From Mixta calida (GTDB lineage: Bacteria; Pseudomonadota; Gammaproteobacteria; Enterobacterales; Enterobacteriaceae), in NCBI RefSeq assembly GCF_002953215.1, contig NZ_CP026378.1, forward strand, positions 788,540-852,539: a stretch of 64,000 bases of DNA. Reading direction: 5' to 3'. Under the pieces are notes generated by a model that was not told where the DNA came from, made no database searches, and worked only from the letters and a program-made list of their open reading frames with translations. How positions within the stretch are numbered: the first letter of the stretch is position 1; the number at the start of each line of letters is the position of its first letter. Both the position numbers and the translations under genes were made by a program. Positions 6,620 to 16,308 of the stretch are shown one piece after another.

Positions 6620-8209
6620 ATGTCTAATACCCCATTTTTGCAAGAAGTGTCGCGTCGTCGCACCTTCGCTATTATTTCTCACCCTGACGCCGGTAAGACC
6701 ACCATTACCGAAAAAGTCCTGCTGTTCGGACAGGCGATTCAAACCGCCGGTACGGTAAAAGGCCGCGGCTCCAACCAGCATGCTAAATCGGACTGGATGG
6801 AGATGGAAAAACAGCGTGGTATCTCCATCACCACCTCGGTTATGCAGTTCCCGTACCGCGACAGCCTGGTGAATCTGCTGGATACCCCCGGACACGAAGA
6901 CTTCTCCGAGGATACCTATCGCACCCTGACCGCCGTCGACTGCTGTCTGATGGTGATCGACGCGGCGAAAGGCGTTGAGGATCGCACTCGTAAGCTGATG
7001 GAGGTCACCCGTCTGCGCGATACGCCGATCCTGACCTTTATGAACAAGCTGGACCGCGATATTCGCGATCCGATGGAGCTGCTGGACGAAGTCGAGAATG
7101 AGCTGAAGATCGCCTGCGCGCCGATCACCTGGCCTATCGGCTGCGGCAAGCTGTTCAAAGGCGTTTATCATCTTTATAACGATGAAACCTACCTGTACCA
7201 GTCAGGCAAAGGCCACACCATTCAGGAAGTACGCATCGTTAAAGGGCTGGATAACCCGGAGCTGGATCAGGCGGTCGGCGAGGATCTGGCGGCGCAGCTG
7301 CGCGACGAGCTGGAGCTGGTGAAAGGCGCTTCTCACGAGTTTGAGCAGGACGCGTTCCTGCAGGGCGAACTGACGCCGGTCTTCTTCGGCACCGCGCTCG
7401 GCAACTTCGGCGTCGATCATATGCTGGATGGATTGGTCTCCTGGGCGCCGGCGCCGATGCCGCGTCAGACCGATACCCGCACCGTTGAAGCAAGCGAAGA
7501 GAAGTTCTCCGGCTTTGTGTTTAAAATCCAGGCCAACATGGACCCGAAACACCGCGACCGCGTCGCCTTTATGCGCGTGGTCTCCGGTAAATATGAAAAG
7601 GGCATGAAGCTGCGTCAGGTGCGTATCGGCAAAGATGTGGTGATCTCCGACGCGCTGACTTTTATGGCGGGCGACCGTTCGCACGTGGAAGAAGCTTATC
7701 CGGGCGATATCATCGGCCTGCATAACCACGGCACCATTCAGATCGGCGATACCTTTACTCAGGGCGAAAATATGAAGTTCACCGGTATTCCGAACTTCGC
7801 GCCGGAACTGTTCCGCCGTATTCGTCTGCGCGATCCGCTGAAGCAGAAACAGCTGTTGAAAGGGCTGGTGCAGCTGTCGGAAGAGGGCGCGGTGCAGGTG
7901 TTCCGTCCCATCGCCAACAATGACCTGATCGTCGGCGCCGTCGGCGTGCTGCAGTTTGACGTGGTCGTGGCGCGCCTGAAAAGCGAGTACAACGTGGAAG
8001 CGATCTATGAATCGGTCAACGTGTCGACAGCGCGCTGGGTAGAATGCAACGATGCGAAGAAATTCGACGAGTTCCAGCGTAAAAACGAGATTAACCTGGC
8101 GCTGGACGGCGGCGATAACCTGACCTACATCGCGCCGACCATGGTTAACCTGAACCTGACGCAGGAACGTTATCCTGACGTGGTGTTCCGCAAAACGCGC
8201 GAACACTAA
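6620..8209 (+). CDS. prfC: peptide chain release factor 3 (RF3)
   Basis: RF3 is a GTPase that removes RF1 or RF2 from the ribosome after termination. The start at 6620 ([16 protein letters not shown]) gives 529 residues, the length of the E. coli protein; the frame upstream to 6524 is spurious. The P-loop is at residues 20-28 (SHPDAGKTT), followed by the switch II motif DTPGH and NKLD. Domains II and III follow, ending [13 protein letters not shown] single-gene unit here: the island gene ends 313 bp upstream and osmY starts 314 bp downstream. Recognition is certain. Confidence 0.98.
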   Translation: MSNTPFLQEVSRRRTFAIISHPDAGKTTITEKVLLFGQAIQTAGTVKGRGSNQHAKSDWMEMEKQRGISITTSVMQFPYRDSLVNLLDTPGHEDFSEDTYRTLTAVDCCLMVIDAAKGVEDRTRKLMEVTRLRDTPILTFMNKLDRDIRDPMELLDEVENELKIACAPITWPIGCGKLFKGVYHLYNDETYLYQSGKGHTIQEVRIVKGLDNPELDQAVGEDLAAQLRDELELVKGASHEFEQDAFLQGELTPVFFGTALGNFGVDHMLDGLVSWAPAPMPRQTDTRTVEASEEKFSGFVFKIQANMDPKHRDRVAFMRVVSGKYEKGMKLRQVRIGKDVVISDALTFMAGDRSHVEEAYPGDIIGLHNHGTIQIGDTFTQGENMKFTGIPNFAPELFRRIRLRDPLKQKQLLKGLVQLSEEGAVQVFRPIANNDLIVGAVGVLQFDVVVARLKSEYNVEAIYESVNVSTARWVECNDAKKFDEFQRKNEINLALDGGDNLTYIAPTMVNLNLTQERYPDVVFRKTREH

Positions 8210-8247
8210 AAAGCGGCGCGCCCTTCAGCGGCGCGCGCTTCAGGCCT

Positions 8248-8285
8248 TGCGGAGCCAGCGTTGCGCTCCGCAGGCGCCTTTTCAG
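8248..8285 (+). terminator. possible prfC terminator hairpin
   Basis: TGCGGAGC at 8248-8255 pairs with GCTCCGCA at 8265-8272, followed by GGCGCCTTTTC. The stem is good, but the T run is short and not immediate, so the call is tentative. Confidence 0.4.
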
Positions 8286-8394
8286 TACCATCGCACACTG
8301 TTCTTTCCCGCTTACAGACTCCTCTTAAAAACACCATAAAAACGCCTTCTTACCTGTTTTTTAACCAGAAAAACGAGACGAATGGCGATCCTTG

Positions 8395-8404
8395 TCTATG
8401 CTTA
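8395..8404 (+). promoter_or_regulatory. sigma-S type -10 element upstream of osmY
   Basis: TCTATGCTTA is close to the extended sigma-S -10 consensus TCTATACTTA. It would start transcription near 8410, about 115 bases before osmY. osmY is a classic RpoS-dependent gene in E. coli, which supports the call. The rest of 8210-8523 shows no gene. Confidence 0.5.
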
Positions 8405-8523
8405 GTTTGTCGGACGCAAAAAGCGGCGGTGACATCACCCCGGCGTTCTTTTCGGCGACATCGTGGTTTGTTGTCGCCACGCTTACGGTTGTGAGTGGAA
8501 TAACGGATAGAAGGAAGATATCG

Positions 8524-9138
8524 ATGAACAAGACTAAGATTACTAAGACTCTGATGGCTGTGATGGTAGGTTCTGCGCTGCTGAGCGGCTCTGCGCTGGC
8601 GGACGAATCCGTATCACAGAAAACGCAGAATACGGCGGATAGCGCAGGGTCCAAAATCGATAGTTCTATGAAAAAAGTCGATGGTTTTATGGATGACAGC
8701 GGCATCACTGCCAAAGCGAAAGCGGCGCTGGTAGATGATGAAACGATTAAAAGTACGGATATCTCAGTAGAGACCGAGAAGGGCGTCGTTACCCTGAGCG
8801 GTTTCGTGGCTTCTCAGGACCAGGCGGAAAAAGCGGTGGCTCTGGTGAAGAAAGTTGAGGGCGTTAAATCCGTCAATGACAAACTACACGTTAAAGACAG
8901 CGAAAAACAGTCAGTTAGCGGTTATGCAGGTGATGCTGCAACGACCAGCGAAATTAAAGCTAAGCTATTAGCGGATGATATTGTGCCGTCCCGTAAAATC
9001 AAAGTTGAAACCACCAACGGTGTGGTCCAGCTTTCCGGTGCGGTAGAAAATCAGGCACAGTCTGAACGTGCTGAAAGTATCGCCAAAGCGATTGAAGGCG
9101 TGAAAAGCGTTAAAAATGACCTGCAGGTCAAAAAATAA
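8524..9138 (+). CDS. osmY: osmotically inducible periplasmic protein OsmY
   Basis: OsmY is a periplasmic stress protein of two BON domains, thought to bind phospholipid and to act as a chaperone. The start is the ATG at 8524 with GAAGGAAG in front, giving 204 residues (E. coli: 201). A signal peptide is clear (residues 1-27, [16 protein letters not shown] then DES). Each BON domain shows the pattern of a regulated helix, then [10 protein letters not shown] or [10 protein letters not shown], then [10 protein letters not shown] or [13 protein letters not shown]1 near residues 60-125 and BON2 near 140-204. It is the first of three stress-type small genes in a row (with ytjA and a CsbD-like gene). 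A sigma-S-like promoter lies upstream. Confidence 0.96.
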   Translation: MNKTKITKTLMAVMVGSALLSGSALADESVSQKTQNTADSAGSKIDSSMKKVDGFMDDSGITAKAKAALVDDETIKSTDISVETEKGVVTLSGFVASQDQAEKAVALVKKVEGVKSVNDKLHVKDSEKQSVSGYAGDAATTSEIKAKLLADDIVPSRKIKVETTNGVVQLSGAVENQAQSERAESIAKAIEGVKSVKNDLQVKK

Positions 9139-9264
9139 TGCTTTTCCGGCGCGGCCCTGACAGGCCGTGCCGTCGCTATCCCGTAAAAGAAGAACATTCA
9201 TGGGGCTACCCCCTGAATTTGCTGAGTAAGCAGTTCGATTTTAACTATGGTAAAGGAGAGGCTT

Positions 9265-9426
9265 ATGTTTCGTTGGGGTATTATATTTCTGGTAATCGCA
9301 CTGATCGCAGCGGCATTAGGCTTCGGCGGTCTGGCTGGTACGGCCGCATGGGCAGCTAAGATTGTCTTCGTGGTTGGTATTATCCTGTTCCTCGTCAGCC
9401 TGTTTACCGGACGTAAACGTCCCTAG
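9265..9426 (+). CDS. ytjA: small membrane protein YtjA (DUF1328)
   Basis: The gene encodes 53 residues, with AAAGGAGAGG ahead of the ATG at 9265. It is almost all membrane: [20 protein letters not shown], then [20 protein letters not shown], then [13 protein letters not shown]. This is the DUF1328 family and matches E. coli YtjA, which also sits directly behind osmY. The molecular role is unknown. It probably inserts in the inner membrane as two helices with a basic cytoplasmic end. Confidence 0.95.
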   Translation: MFRWGIIFLVIALIAAALGFGGLAGTAAWAAKIVFVVGIILFLVSLFTGRKRP

Positions 9427-9482
9427 GTAAGCATGTCCTCGATGCTGAACAAAAAGATTCAGTGAATTAACGGAGGCCAGTC

Positions 9483-9668
9483 ATGAATAGCGACATCGTT
9501 GCGGGCAAATGGAAACAATGGAAAGGCCAGATGGCGCTGATGTGGGCGGAATGGTTTGACAGCGATGACGCCTGGATGTCGGGAAATAATGACTGGCTCT
9601 CCGGAATTTTGCAGGAAGATTACGGCAGGGAGCAGCACGAGGCGACCACCGACAAACACCCACGCTGA
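9483..9668 (+). CDS. CsbD-like small stress protein
   Basis: The 61-residue product begins MNSDIVAGKWKQWKGQ, the typical CsbD/YjbJ opening, and ends with a segment (WLSGILQEDYGREQHEA) that matches the family's G.iqe.YG..k..a block. CsbD proteins are abundant, hydrophilic, stress-induced proteins of unknown mechanism. This copy is unusually rich in Trp and Asp in its centre (MWAEWFDSDDAWMSGNND). It has a good GGAGG ribosome site, lies behind osmY and ytjA, and ends 8 bases before yjjU. Confidence 0.85.
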   Translation: MNSDIVAGKWKQWKGQMALMWAEWFDSDDAWMSGNNDWLSGILQEDYGREQHEATTDKHPR

Positions 9669-9676
9669 CTCAGGCT

Positions 9677-10732
9677 ATGGGGATACGCATTCCGGTAACG
9701 CCTGGCAACATCGAGGCGTTAGCGCAACGTCCTTTCAAACCCGGCAAAATGGCGCTGGTGTGCGAAGGGGGCGGTCAACGCGGTATCTTTACCGCTGGCG
9801 TGCTGGATGAATTTCAGCGGGCTAGCTTTAATCCTTTTCAACTCTATTTAGGCACCTCCGCCGGCGCGCAAAATCTTTCCGCGTTTATCTGTGGCCAGCC
9901 AGGCTATGCCCGATGGGTCATCACCCGCTATACCACCAATAAACTCTTTTTCGATCCGCTCCGCTTTGCTCGCGGCGGGCATCTCATCGATCTCGACTGG
10001 CTAACCACGATTACCAGCCAGGAGCTGCCGCTGGCGATGGCGCAGGCGGAACAGCTGCTTGCCAGTGGCAGAGAATTCTATATGTGCGCCTGCCGCAGCG
10101 ATGACTACACCGCCCACTATTTTGCCCCCGACAGCGCTAACTGGCTGGAGCTTATCAAAGCATCCAGCGCCATTCCGGGCTTTTACCGCAGCGGCATTGC
10201 GCTGAAAGAGGGCAGCTATCTCGATGGCGGCATTACCGACGCCATACCGGTGCGCGAGGCGGCGCGACGCGGCGCTAATACCATCGTGGTGATCCGCACG
10301 GTGCCTTCGCAGATGTTCTATACGCCGGGCTGGATCAAACGCATGGAGCGCTGGTTTAGCGGCAGCCCGTGGCTGAACCTGCTGCAACAGCATGAAAAAA
10401 GCTATTATGAGATTCAGCAGTTTATCGAGCATCCGCCCGGCGATCTGCGCATCATTGAAATCTATCCTCCGCGTCCGCTGGCCAGCAGTGCGTTAGGCAG
10501 TCGCCTCAGGGCGCTGAATCAGGATTACCATCTGGGACGGCGCTGCGGACGCTATTTCCTCGCCTCGCTGGGGCAGTGGCTGAGCCAGAATGATATGCTG
10601 ACAAGCCGTCCGATTATCACCCCGCCGGCGCCGGTCGCGAACGAACCAGATAACGTTCCGATAAGTCTGGATGAAGTCGTGAAGAAAAACGCAGAGAATG
10701 ACGCCGACTACGACAAAGGATCGCTGGCATGA
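9677..10732 (+). CDS. yjjU: patatin-like phospholipase family protein YjjU
   Basis: The product has 351 residues and matches E. coli YjjU from MGIRIPVTPGNI onwards. It has the patatin serine-aspartate dyad layout: the oxyanion loop EGGGQRG (residues 30-36), the nucleophile elbow GTSAG with Ser61, and DGG with Asp183. A C-terminal extension of about 130 residues follows. Substrate is unknown; family members are acyl hydrolases. Its last four bases (ATGA) overlap the start of yjjV, so the two are translationally coupled, as in E. coli. Confidence 0.95.
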   Translation: MGIRIPVTPGNIEALAQRPFKPGKMALVCEGGGQRGIFTAGVLDEFQRASFNPFQLYLGTSAGAQNLSAFICGQPGYARWVITRYTTNKLFFDPLRFARGGHLIDLDWLTTITSQELPLAMAQAEQLLASGREFYMCACRSDDYTAHYFAPDSANWLELIKASSAIPGFYRSGIALKEGSYLDGGITDAIPVREAARRGANTIVVIRTVPSQMFYTPGWIKRMERWFSGSPWLNLLQQHEKSYYEIQQFIEHPPGDLRIIEIYPPRPLASSALGSRLRALNQDYHLGRRCGRYFLASLGQWLSQNDMLTSRPIITPPAPVANEPDNVPISLDEVVKKNAENDADYDKGSLA

Positions 10733-11502
10733 GGTTTATTGATACCCACTGTCATTTTGATTTTCCGCCCTTTACCGATCGTGAGGCGGAAAGCCTGGCG
10801 CAGGCGGCACAGGCGGGCGTGGAGCGCATTATCGTGCCGGCAATTGACGCCACGCGTTTCGCGCGCGTTTTGCAGCTAAGCCGACAGCACCCGCCGCTTT
10901 ATGCCGCGCTCGGTCTGCATCCCATTGTGATTGATCAACACAGCGATGCATCGCTGGAACAGCTGGAGCGGCATCTGCGTCAGCGGCCGGAAAAGCTGGT
11001 GGCGATCGGCGAGATCGGCCTCGATCTCTATATGGAAGATCCGCGCTTCGATCGTCAGCAACACTTTCTTGATGCGCAGCTGCGGCTGGCGCGCGATTAC
11101 GATCTGCCGGTGATCCTCCATTCGCGTCGCACGCACGATAAGCTGGCGATGCATCTGCGGCGTATCGACGTGCCGCGCCGTGGCGTAGTGCACGGCTTTG
11201 CCGGCAGCCTGCAACAGGCGCAGGCGTTTATCGCCGCCGGTTACGCGATCGGCGTCGGCGGCACCATTACTTATCCGCGCGCCAGCAAGACGCGCCAGAC
11301 GATCGCCCGACTGCCGCTCTCTTCGCTGCTGCTGGAAACCGATGCGCCCGATATGCCGCTTAACGGCTTTCAGGGCGAACCTAACCGGCCAGAACGCGTG
11401 CGTAACGTGTGGCAGACGCTGTGCGAGCTGCGGGAGGAGCCGCCGGAAGAGATTGCCGACACTATCGCCGCCAATAGTGCGCGCCTGTTCCAGCTGAGCT
11501 AA
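10729..11502 (+). CDS. yjjV: TatD-family metal-dependent deoxyribonuclease YjjV
   Basis: The product has 257 residues and is a TIM-barrel amidohydrolase-type enzyme. It shows the metal ligands of the TatD family: DTHCHFD at residues 4-10, GEIGLDLY near 94-101, HSR near 130, VHGFAGS near 154-160 and ETDAPD near 204-209. TatD enzymes are DNA hydrolases with two divalent metals, probably for repair or turnover. It overlaps yjjU by four bases. E. coli yjjW and yjjI, which follow in that genome, are absent and the deo control region comes next. Confidence 0.95.
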   Translation: MRFIDTHCHFDFPPFTDREAESLAQAAQAGVERIIVPAIDATRFARVLQLSRQHPPLYAALGLHPIVIDQHSDASLEQLERHLRQRPEKLVAIGEIGLDLYMEDPRFDRQQHFLDAQLRLARDYDLPVILHSRRTHDKLAMHLRRIDVPRRGVVHGFAGSLQQAQAFIAAGYAIGVGGTITYPRASKTRQTIARLPLSSLLLETDAPDMPLNGFQGEPNRPERVRNVWQTLCELREEPPEEIADTIAANSARLFQLS

Positions 11503-11530
11503 CGGATCGGCAGGCCGCTCATCGGTTAAA

Positions 11531-11564
11531 AAGGGCAAATGTGATAATTCTCACATTTGCCCTT
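11531..11564. promoter_or_regulatory. 34-bp perfect palindrome containing a near-ideal CRP site
   Basis: The arms AAGGGCAAATGTGA (11531-11544) and TCACATTTGCCCTT (11551-11564) are exact reverse complements around TAATTC. The centre AAATGTGA-N6-TCACATTT (11537-11558) is the extended CRP consensus. It lies 28 bases after yjjV and 283 bases before deoC. Without a T run it is not a terminator. It most likely serves an upstream deo promoter; the flanking palindromic bases beyond the CRP core are unexplained. Confidence 0.7.
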
Positions 11565-11618
11565 CTGCGTTATGATACGCGGATAAAGCGGTTCCGGTTG
11601 CGACCTGTCGCGCTTTTT

Positions 11619-11634
11619 TGTGACTAAAATCACA
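11619..11634. promoter_or_regulatory. CRP site, upstream member of the deoP2-type pair
   Basis: TGTGA-CTAAAA-TCACA is a perfect core match. Its centre is 53 bp upstream of the next CRP-like site, the same spacing as the two CRP sites that flank the CytR-binding area of E. coli deoP2. Confidence 0.75.
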
Positions 11635-11671
11635 GTGAATGTAAATATGACGGTAACGTTCCTTAATTAAT

Positions 11672-11687
11672 TGTGAGCTTACGCACA
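11672..11687. promoter_or_regulatory. CRP site, promoter-proximal member of the deoP2-type pair
   Basis: TGTGA-GCTTAC-GCACA has one mismatch to the CRP core. If centred at -40.5 it sets transcription start near 11720. The -10 (TTAAAA, 11709-11714) is then inside the DeoR operator. CytR would bind the 53 bp between the two CRP sites; I see no strong CytR motif by eye. Confidence 0.65.
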
Positions 11688-11706
11688 ACAATGAGTCTGC
11701 CCGTGG

Positions 11707-11722
11707 TGTTAAAATCGTAACA
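11707..11722. promoter_or_regulatory. DeoR operator overlapping the deo -10 region
   Basis: TGTTA-AAATCG-TAACA has both half-sites of the E. coli DeoR operator (TGTTAGAATTCTAACA) exact, with only the centre changed. It overlaps the -10, so bound DeoR would block the promoter. deoR itself is at 26283-27047 in this window. The 5' leader from here to deoC is about 120 bases. Confidence 0.75.
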
Positions 11723-11840
11723 TCAAAGCGAAACAGCATCGCTGGCAAGGTGAGATGGATCTCAACCCTCTTCAAGGAACCAAGACCTCGTGTTGAGTCT
11801 TCCACTGGCGGAAGCTCACTGAATTTGTCTGGAGAGCATT

Positions 11841-12620
11841 ATGACTGATGTAACCGCTGCCGCGCTGCGTGCGCTGAAACTGATGGATCTGACCACCCTT
11901 AACGACGATGACACCGATGCGAAAGTGATCGCGCTGTGCCATCAGGCAAAATCCCCGGCGGGCAATACGGCCGCAATCTGCATTTATCCACGTTTTATTC
12001 CGGTTGCGCGTAAAGCGCTGCGCGAGCAGGGCACGCCCGATATCCGTATCGCCACCGTCACCAATTTTCCGCACGGTAACGATGATATCGATATCGCGCT
12101 GGCGGAAACCCGCGCGGCGATCGCCTACGGCGCCGATGAAGTGGACGTGGTCTTCCCTTATCGTGCGCTGATGGCGGGCGACGCCGATACCGGCTTTAAG
12201 CTGGTGAAAGCGTGTAAAGAGGCTTGCGCGGCGGCTAACGTGTTGCTGAAAGTCATTATCGAAACCGGCGAGCTGAAAGAAGAAGCGCTGATCCGTCAGG
12301 CTTCTGAAATCGCTATCGATGCGGGCGCCGACTTTATCAAAACTTCTACCGGTAAAGTGCCGGTCAACGCCACGCCGGAAGTGGCGAAAATCATGATGGA
12401 AGTGATCCGCGATAAAGGCGTTAAAGATCGCGTAGGCTTTAAGCCTGCCGGCGGCGTGCGCACGGCGGAAGACGCCGCGCGCTATTTGCAGCTGGCCGAC
12501 GATATTCTGGGCAGCGACTGGGCCGACGCGCGCCACTTCCGCTTTGGCGCCTCCAGCCTGCTGGCCAGCCTGCTAAACGCGGCGGGCTACCAGAGCGCGA
12601 GCAGCGCCAGCAGCTACTGA
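11841..12620 (+). CDS. deoC: deoxyribose-phosphate aldolase
   Basis: DeoC cleaves deoxyribose 5-phosphate into acetaldehyde and glyceraldehyde 3-phosphate, the last step of deoxynucleoside breakdown. It has 259 residues (E. coli: 259). The Schiff-base lysine is in the strand KTSTGK near residue 170, and the second key lysine is in VGFKPAGG near 200. The start ATG at 11841 follows GGAGAGC. It is first in the deoCABD operon, controlled by the CRP and DeoR sites upstream, and deoA starts 107 bases later. Confidence 0.98.
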   Translation: MTDVTAAALRALKLMDLTTLNDDDTDAKVIALCHQAKSPAGNTAAICIYPRFIPVARKALREQGTPDIRIATVTNFPHGNDDIDIALAETRAAIAYGADEVDVVFPYRALMAGDADTGFKLVKACKEACAAANVLLKVIIETGELKEEALIRQASEIAIDAGADFIKTSTGKVPVNATPEVAKIMMEVIRDKGVKDRVGFKPAGGVRTAEDAARYLQLADDILGSDWADARHFRFGASSLLASLLNAAGYQSASSASSY

Positions 12621-12727
12621 TTCTCCTTTCACAACAGCGGGCGTCCGCCGCCCGCTAAATATATCTGTTCTGCACAATTGGATCGGGACACCAGGCCTGA
12701 CAGCGATCCGTTAAACAGGGGGTTACC

Positions 12728-14047
12728 TTGTTTCTACCACAAGAAATAATTCGAAAAAAACGTGACGGACACGCCCTGAGCGAAGAAGAGATCCGCTTCT
12801 TTATCAACGGCGTGCGTGATAACACCGTGTCGGAAGGGCAGATCGCCGCGCTGGCGATGACCATCTTTTTCCACGATATGACTCTGTCGGAACGGGTGGC
12901 GCTGACCATGGCGATGCGCGATTCCGGCACGGTGCTGAACTGGCAGGCGCTGAACCTGAACGGCCCGGTAGTGGATAAGCATTCTACCGGCGGCGTGGGC
13001 GACGTGACCTCGCTGATGCTCGGTCCAATGGTGGCCGCCTGTGGCGGCTACGTGCCGATGATCTCCGGGCGCGGGCTGGGTCATACCGGCGGTACGCTCG
13101 ATAAGCTGGAGGCGATACCTGGCTTCGATATTTTCCCCAGCGATACACGCTTCCGCGAGATGATTAAGCAGAATGGCGTCGCCATTATCGGCCAGACGAA
13201 TTCGCTGGCGCCGGCAGATAAACGCTTTTACGCCACGCGCGACATTACCGCCACCGTCGATTCGATTCCCCTGATCACCGCCTCGATTCTGGCGAAGAAG
13301 CTGGCCGAAGGGCTGGATGCGCTGGTGATGGACGTGAAGGTGGGATCGGGCGCCTTTATGCCGACCTTTGAACTTTCCGAACAGCTGGCGCAGGCGATCG
13401 TCGGCGTCGCCAACGGCGCGGGCTGCAAAACCACGGCGCTGTTGACCGATATGAATCAGGTGCTAGCCTCCAGCGCCGGCAACGCGCTGGAAGTGCGCGA
13501 AGCGGTACAGTTCCTGACCGGCAGCTACCGCAATCCGCGCCTGCTGGAAGTGACCATGGCGTTGTGCAGTGAAATGCTGCTTTCCGGCGGGCTGGCGAAA
13601 GATGACGCCGAGGCGCGGCAGAAACTGCAACAGGTGCTGGATAACGGTCGCGCGGCGGACATCTTCGCCCGTATGGTCGCGGCGCAGAGCGGACCCAACG
13701 ATTTTATTGAACAGATTGACCGCTATCTGCCAGCGCCGATGCTGAGTAAAGCGGTTTACGCCGACGCGCCCGGCATCGTCACCGCGATGGATACGCGCGC
13801 GCTTGGTATGGCGGTCGTGGCGTTAGGCGGCGGCCGTCGCCGCGCCAGCGACGCCATCGATTACAGCGTCGGCTTTAGCGAAATGGCGCAGCTGGGCGAT
13901 CGCGTGGATGGCGAACGGCCGCTGGCGGTGATTCATGCCGACAGCGAAGAGCGCTGGCAGGAAGCGGCGCAGGCGGTGAAGGCCGCCGTTACGCTCGGCG
14001 ATCAACCGCCTGCCGCCACGCCGGTTATCTATCGCCGCATCGGCTAA
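12728..14047 (+). CDS. deoA: thymidine phosphorylase
   Basis: DeoA converts thymidine or deoxyuridine plus phosphate to the base and deoxyribose 1-phosphate. The product has 439 residues. I use the TTG start at 12728 ([14 protein letters not shown]), as E. coli deoA also starts with TTG, with an AGGGGG site upstream. The family signature is the glycine-rich phosphate loop [13 protein letters not shown] (residues 81-93), with the conserved [18 protein letters not shown] after it. The TTG start probably lowers its translation. It lies between deoC and deoB in the salvage operon. Confidence 0.98.
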   Translation: MFLPQEIIRKKRDGHALSEEEIRFFINGVRDNTVSEGQIAALAMTIFFHDMTLSERVALTMAMRDSGTVLNWQALNLNGPVVDKHSTGGVGDVTSLMLGPMVAACGGYVPMISGRGLGHTGGTLDKLEAIPGFDIFPSDTRFREMIKQNGVAIIGQTNSLAPADKRFYATRDITATVDSIPLITASILAKKLAEGLDALVMDVKVGSGAFMPTFELSEQLAQAIVGVANGAGCKTTALLTDMNQVLASSAGNALEVREAVQFLTGSYRNPRLLEVTMALCSEMLLSGGLAKDDAEARQKLQQVLDNGRAADIFARMVAAQSGPNDFIEQIDRYLPAPMLSKAVYADAPGIVTAMDTRALGMAVVALGGGRRRASDAIDYSVGFSEMAQLGDRVDGERPLAVIHADSEERWQEAAQAVKAAVTLGDQPPAATPVIYRRIG

Positions 14048-14211
14048 AGGGGCTGGCTGCGAGACGCTGGCGGGAAAGCGCATGCGCAAGTCGCAGGCGC
14101 TAAAAATGCCGGAAAGGGCGCGGCTGGCTTGAAGTATGACCGGGATAGCCGTCATACTGTTCTGATCGCTTTTTTATATTTTCTCATCGCGCTAAGGCGC
14201 AGGAGAGTCAC

Positions 14212-15435
14212 ATGAAACGTGTATTTATCATGGTGCTGGACTCCTTCGGGATCGGCGCCAGTAAAGACGCTGAAAAATTCGGCGATACCGGTTCAGATAC
14301 GCTGGGCCATATCGCTAAAGCCTGCTTTAACGGCGAGGCTGACCAGGGGCGCAAAGGCCCGCTGCATCTGCCGAATCTGACGGCGTTGGGATTGGGAAAA
14401 GCGGCGGAAGCCTCTACCGGCACCTTCCCGCCGGGCCTGGACCCGAACGCGAAAATTATCGGCGCATACGCCTACGCCAGCGAGCTATCGTCAGGCAAAG
14501 ATACGCCGTCAGGCCACTGGGAAATCGCCGGCGTGCCGGTGCTGTTTGACTGGGGCTACTTCAGCGACACCGAAAACAGTTTCCCGCAGGAACTGCTGGA
14601 TAAGCTGGTGGAGCGCGCCGATCTGCCGGGCTATCTCGGCAACTGCCATTCATCCGGCACGGTGATTCTGGATAAGCTCGGCGAGGAGCATATGAAAACC
14701 GGCAAGCCGATTTTCTACACCTCCGCCGACTCGGTATTCCAGATCGCCTGCCATGAAGAGACCTTCGGCCTGCAACGCCTGTATGATCTGTGCGAGATTG
14801 CCCGCGAGGAGCTGGATAAAGGCGACTACAACATCGGCCGCGTAATTGCGCGTCCATTCGTGGGCGATAAAGCAGGCAACTTCCAGCGTACCGGCAACCG
14901 TCACGATCTGGCCGTTGAGCCGCCATCGCCGACCATCCTGAAAAAGCTGGTGGAAGAGAAGCAGGGCGAGGTGATCTCCGTTGGTAAAATCGCAGATATC
15001 TACGCGCACGTCGGTATCACTAAAAAAGTGAAGGCGACGGGGCTGGACGCGCTATTCGATGCGACGGTGAAAGAGATGGCGGAAGCGCCGGACAATTCCA
15101 TCGTCTTCACCAACTTTGTGGACTTTGATTCCACCTGGGGCCACCGCCGCGACGTGGCCGGTTACGCTGGCGGCCTGGAGCTGTTTGACCGTCGTCTGCC
15201 GGAGCTGATGGCGCTGGTGAAAGAGGGCGACATCCTGATCCTCACCGCCGACCACGGCTGCGACCCAACCTGGCACGGCACCGATCACACCCGCGAACAT
15301 ATTCCGGTGCTGATCTACGGACCAGGCGTTAAACCGGGCTTCCTCGGCTACCGCGAAACCTTCGCGGATATCGGTCAGACGGTAGCGAAATACTTCGGCC
15401 TTTCCGATATGGAATATGGCAAAAGCATGCTGTAA
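14212..15435 (+). CDS. deoB: phosphopentomutase
   Basis: DeoB interconverts deoxyribose 1-phosphate and 5-phosphate (and the ribose pair), linking the phosphorylases to DeoC. It has 407 residues and belongs to the alkaline-phosphatase superfamily. Metal ligands are visible in VLDSFGIGA (Asp10 region), the Thr loop [11 protein letters not shown] (residues 94-104, phosphorylated Thr), and [20 protein letters not shown] near 344-363. The ATG follows GGAGAGTC. The gap of 164 bases after deoA may carry an internal promoter, as in E. coli; I see no clear one. Confidence 0.98.
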   Translation: MKRVFIMVLDSFGIGASKDAEKFGDTGSDTLGHIAKACFNGEADQGRKGPLHLPNLTALGLGKAAEASTGTFPPGLDPNAKIIGAYAYASELSSGKDTPSGHWEIAGVPVLFDWGYFSDTENSFPQELLDKLVERADLPGYLGNCHSSGTVILDKLGEEHMKTGKPIFYTSADSVFQIACHEETFGLQRLYDLCEIAREELDKGDYNIGRVIARPFVGDKAGNFQRTGNRHDLAVEPPSPTILKKLVEEKQGEVISVGKIADIYAHVGITKKVKATGLDALFDATVKEMAEAPDNSIVFTNFVDFDSTWGHRRDVAGYAGGLELFDRRLPELMALVKEGDILILTADHGCDPTWHGTDHTREHIPVLIYGPGVKPGFLGYRETFADIGQTVAKYFGLSDMEYGKSML

Positions 15436-15454
15436 TACGCGGCTTTCACTTTAA

Positions 15455-15488
15455 CGCCAGCCTGCGGGCTGGCGTGTTTTATTTTTTC
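15455..15488 (+). terminator. hairpin with T-rich tail between deoB and deoD
   Basis: CGCCAGCC (15455-15462) and GGCTGGCG (15467-15474) form an 8-bp perfect stem, followed by TGTTTTATTTTTT. It looks like an intrinsic terminator inside the operon. It would lower deoD transcription relative to deoCAB, or protect the upstream message end. Confidence 0.6.
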
Positions 15489-15502
15489 AAGGAATAACGA
15501 CA

Positions 15503-16222
15503 ATGGCTACGCCTCATATTAATGCTGAAATGGGTGATTTCGCGGACGTGGTTCTGATGCCGGGCGATCCGCTGCGCGCTAAGCATATCGCGGAAACCTT
15601 TCTGGAAGATGCGGTTGAAGTGAACAACGTGCGCGGCATGCTGGGCTATACCGGCACTTATAAAGGCCGTCGCATCTCTGTGATGGGTCATGGCATGGGC
15701 ATTCCTTCCTGCTCCATCTATGCAAAAGAACTGATCACCGAATTTGGCGTGAAGAAGATCATTCGCGTCGGCTCCTGCGGCGCGGTGCGCGCCGATGTGA
15801 AACTGCGCGACGTAGTGATCGGCATGGGCGCCTGCACTGATTCTAAAGTGAACCGTATGCGCTTTAAGGATCACGATTTCGCGGCCATCGCCGATTTCGA
15901 AATGGTGCGCAATGCGGCGGACGCGGCAAAAGCGCTGGGCATCGAGGCGCGCGTGGGCAACATTTTCTCCGCTGACCTGTTCTATACGCCGGACCCGCAA
16001 ATGTTCGACGTGATGGAGAAGTACGGCATCCTCGGCGTGGAGATGGAAGCGGCGGGCATCTATGGCGTGGCGGCGGAGTTCGGCGCGAAAGCGTTGACCA
16101 TCTGCACCGTTTCCGACCATATCCGTACGCACGAGCAAACCACGGCGGCGGAGCGTCAGACCACCTTCAGCGACATGATCAAAATCGCGCTGGAGTCGGT
16201 GCTGCTGGGCGACAAAGCCTGA
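15503..16222 (+). CDS. deoD: purine nucleoside phosphorylase
   Basis: DeoD splits purine (deoxy)nucleosides with phosphate into base and (deoxy)ribose 1-phosphate; it works as a hexamer in the cytoplasm. The 239-residue product matches E. coli DeoD over its length: [20 protein letters not shown] at the start, the phosphate-contacting [10 protein letters not shown] (residues 20-29), RVGSCGAV (residues 87-94), VEMEAAG (nucleoside site, near 178-184) and the catalytic Asp of SDH near 204. It is the last gene of the operon; a terminator follows. Confidence 0.98.
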   Translation: MATPHINAEMGDFADVVLMPGDPLRAKHIAETFLEDAVEVNNVRGMLGYTGTYKGRRISVMGHGMGIPSCSIYAKELITEFGVKKIIRVGSCGAVRADVKLRDVVIGMGACTDSKVNRMRFKDHDFAAIADFEMVRNAADAAKALGIEARVGNIFSADLFYTPDPQMFDVMEKYGILGVEMEAAGIYGVAAEFGAKALTICTVSDHIRTHEQTTAAERQTTFSDMIKIALESVLLGDKA

Positions 16223-16229
16223 TAAACCC

Positions 16230-16262
16230 ACCGGGCGAGCCTCGCTCGTCCGGTTATCTTTT
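16230..16262 (+). terminator. deo operon terminator
   Basis: ACCGGGCGAGC (16230-16240) pairs with GCTCGTCCGGT (16244-16254) with one G-U pair and a 3-base loop, followed by TATCTTTTC. It lies 8 bases after deoD and could also stop ytjB transcripts from the other strand. Confidence 0.65.
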
Positions 16263-16308
16263 CTGTTCTTCGCGTGTTGCCGCCTTTTATTCCTGACACA
16301 CCTTTTCG

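Noticed and set aside
11754..11795. Possible 13-codon leader peptide in the deoC 5' leader
   Set aside because: It has no ribosome site, no biased codons and no attenuator after it.
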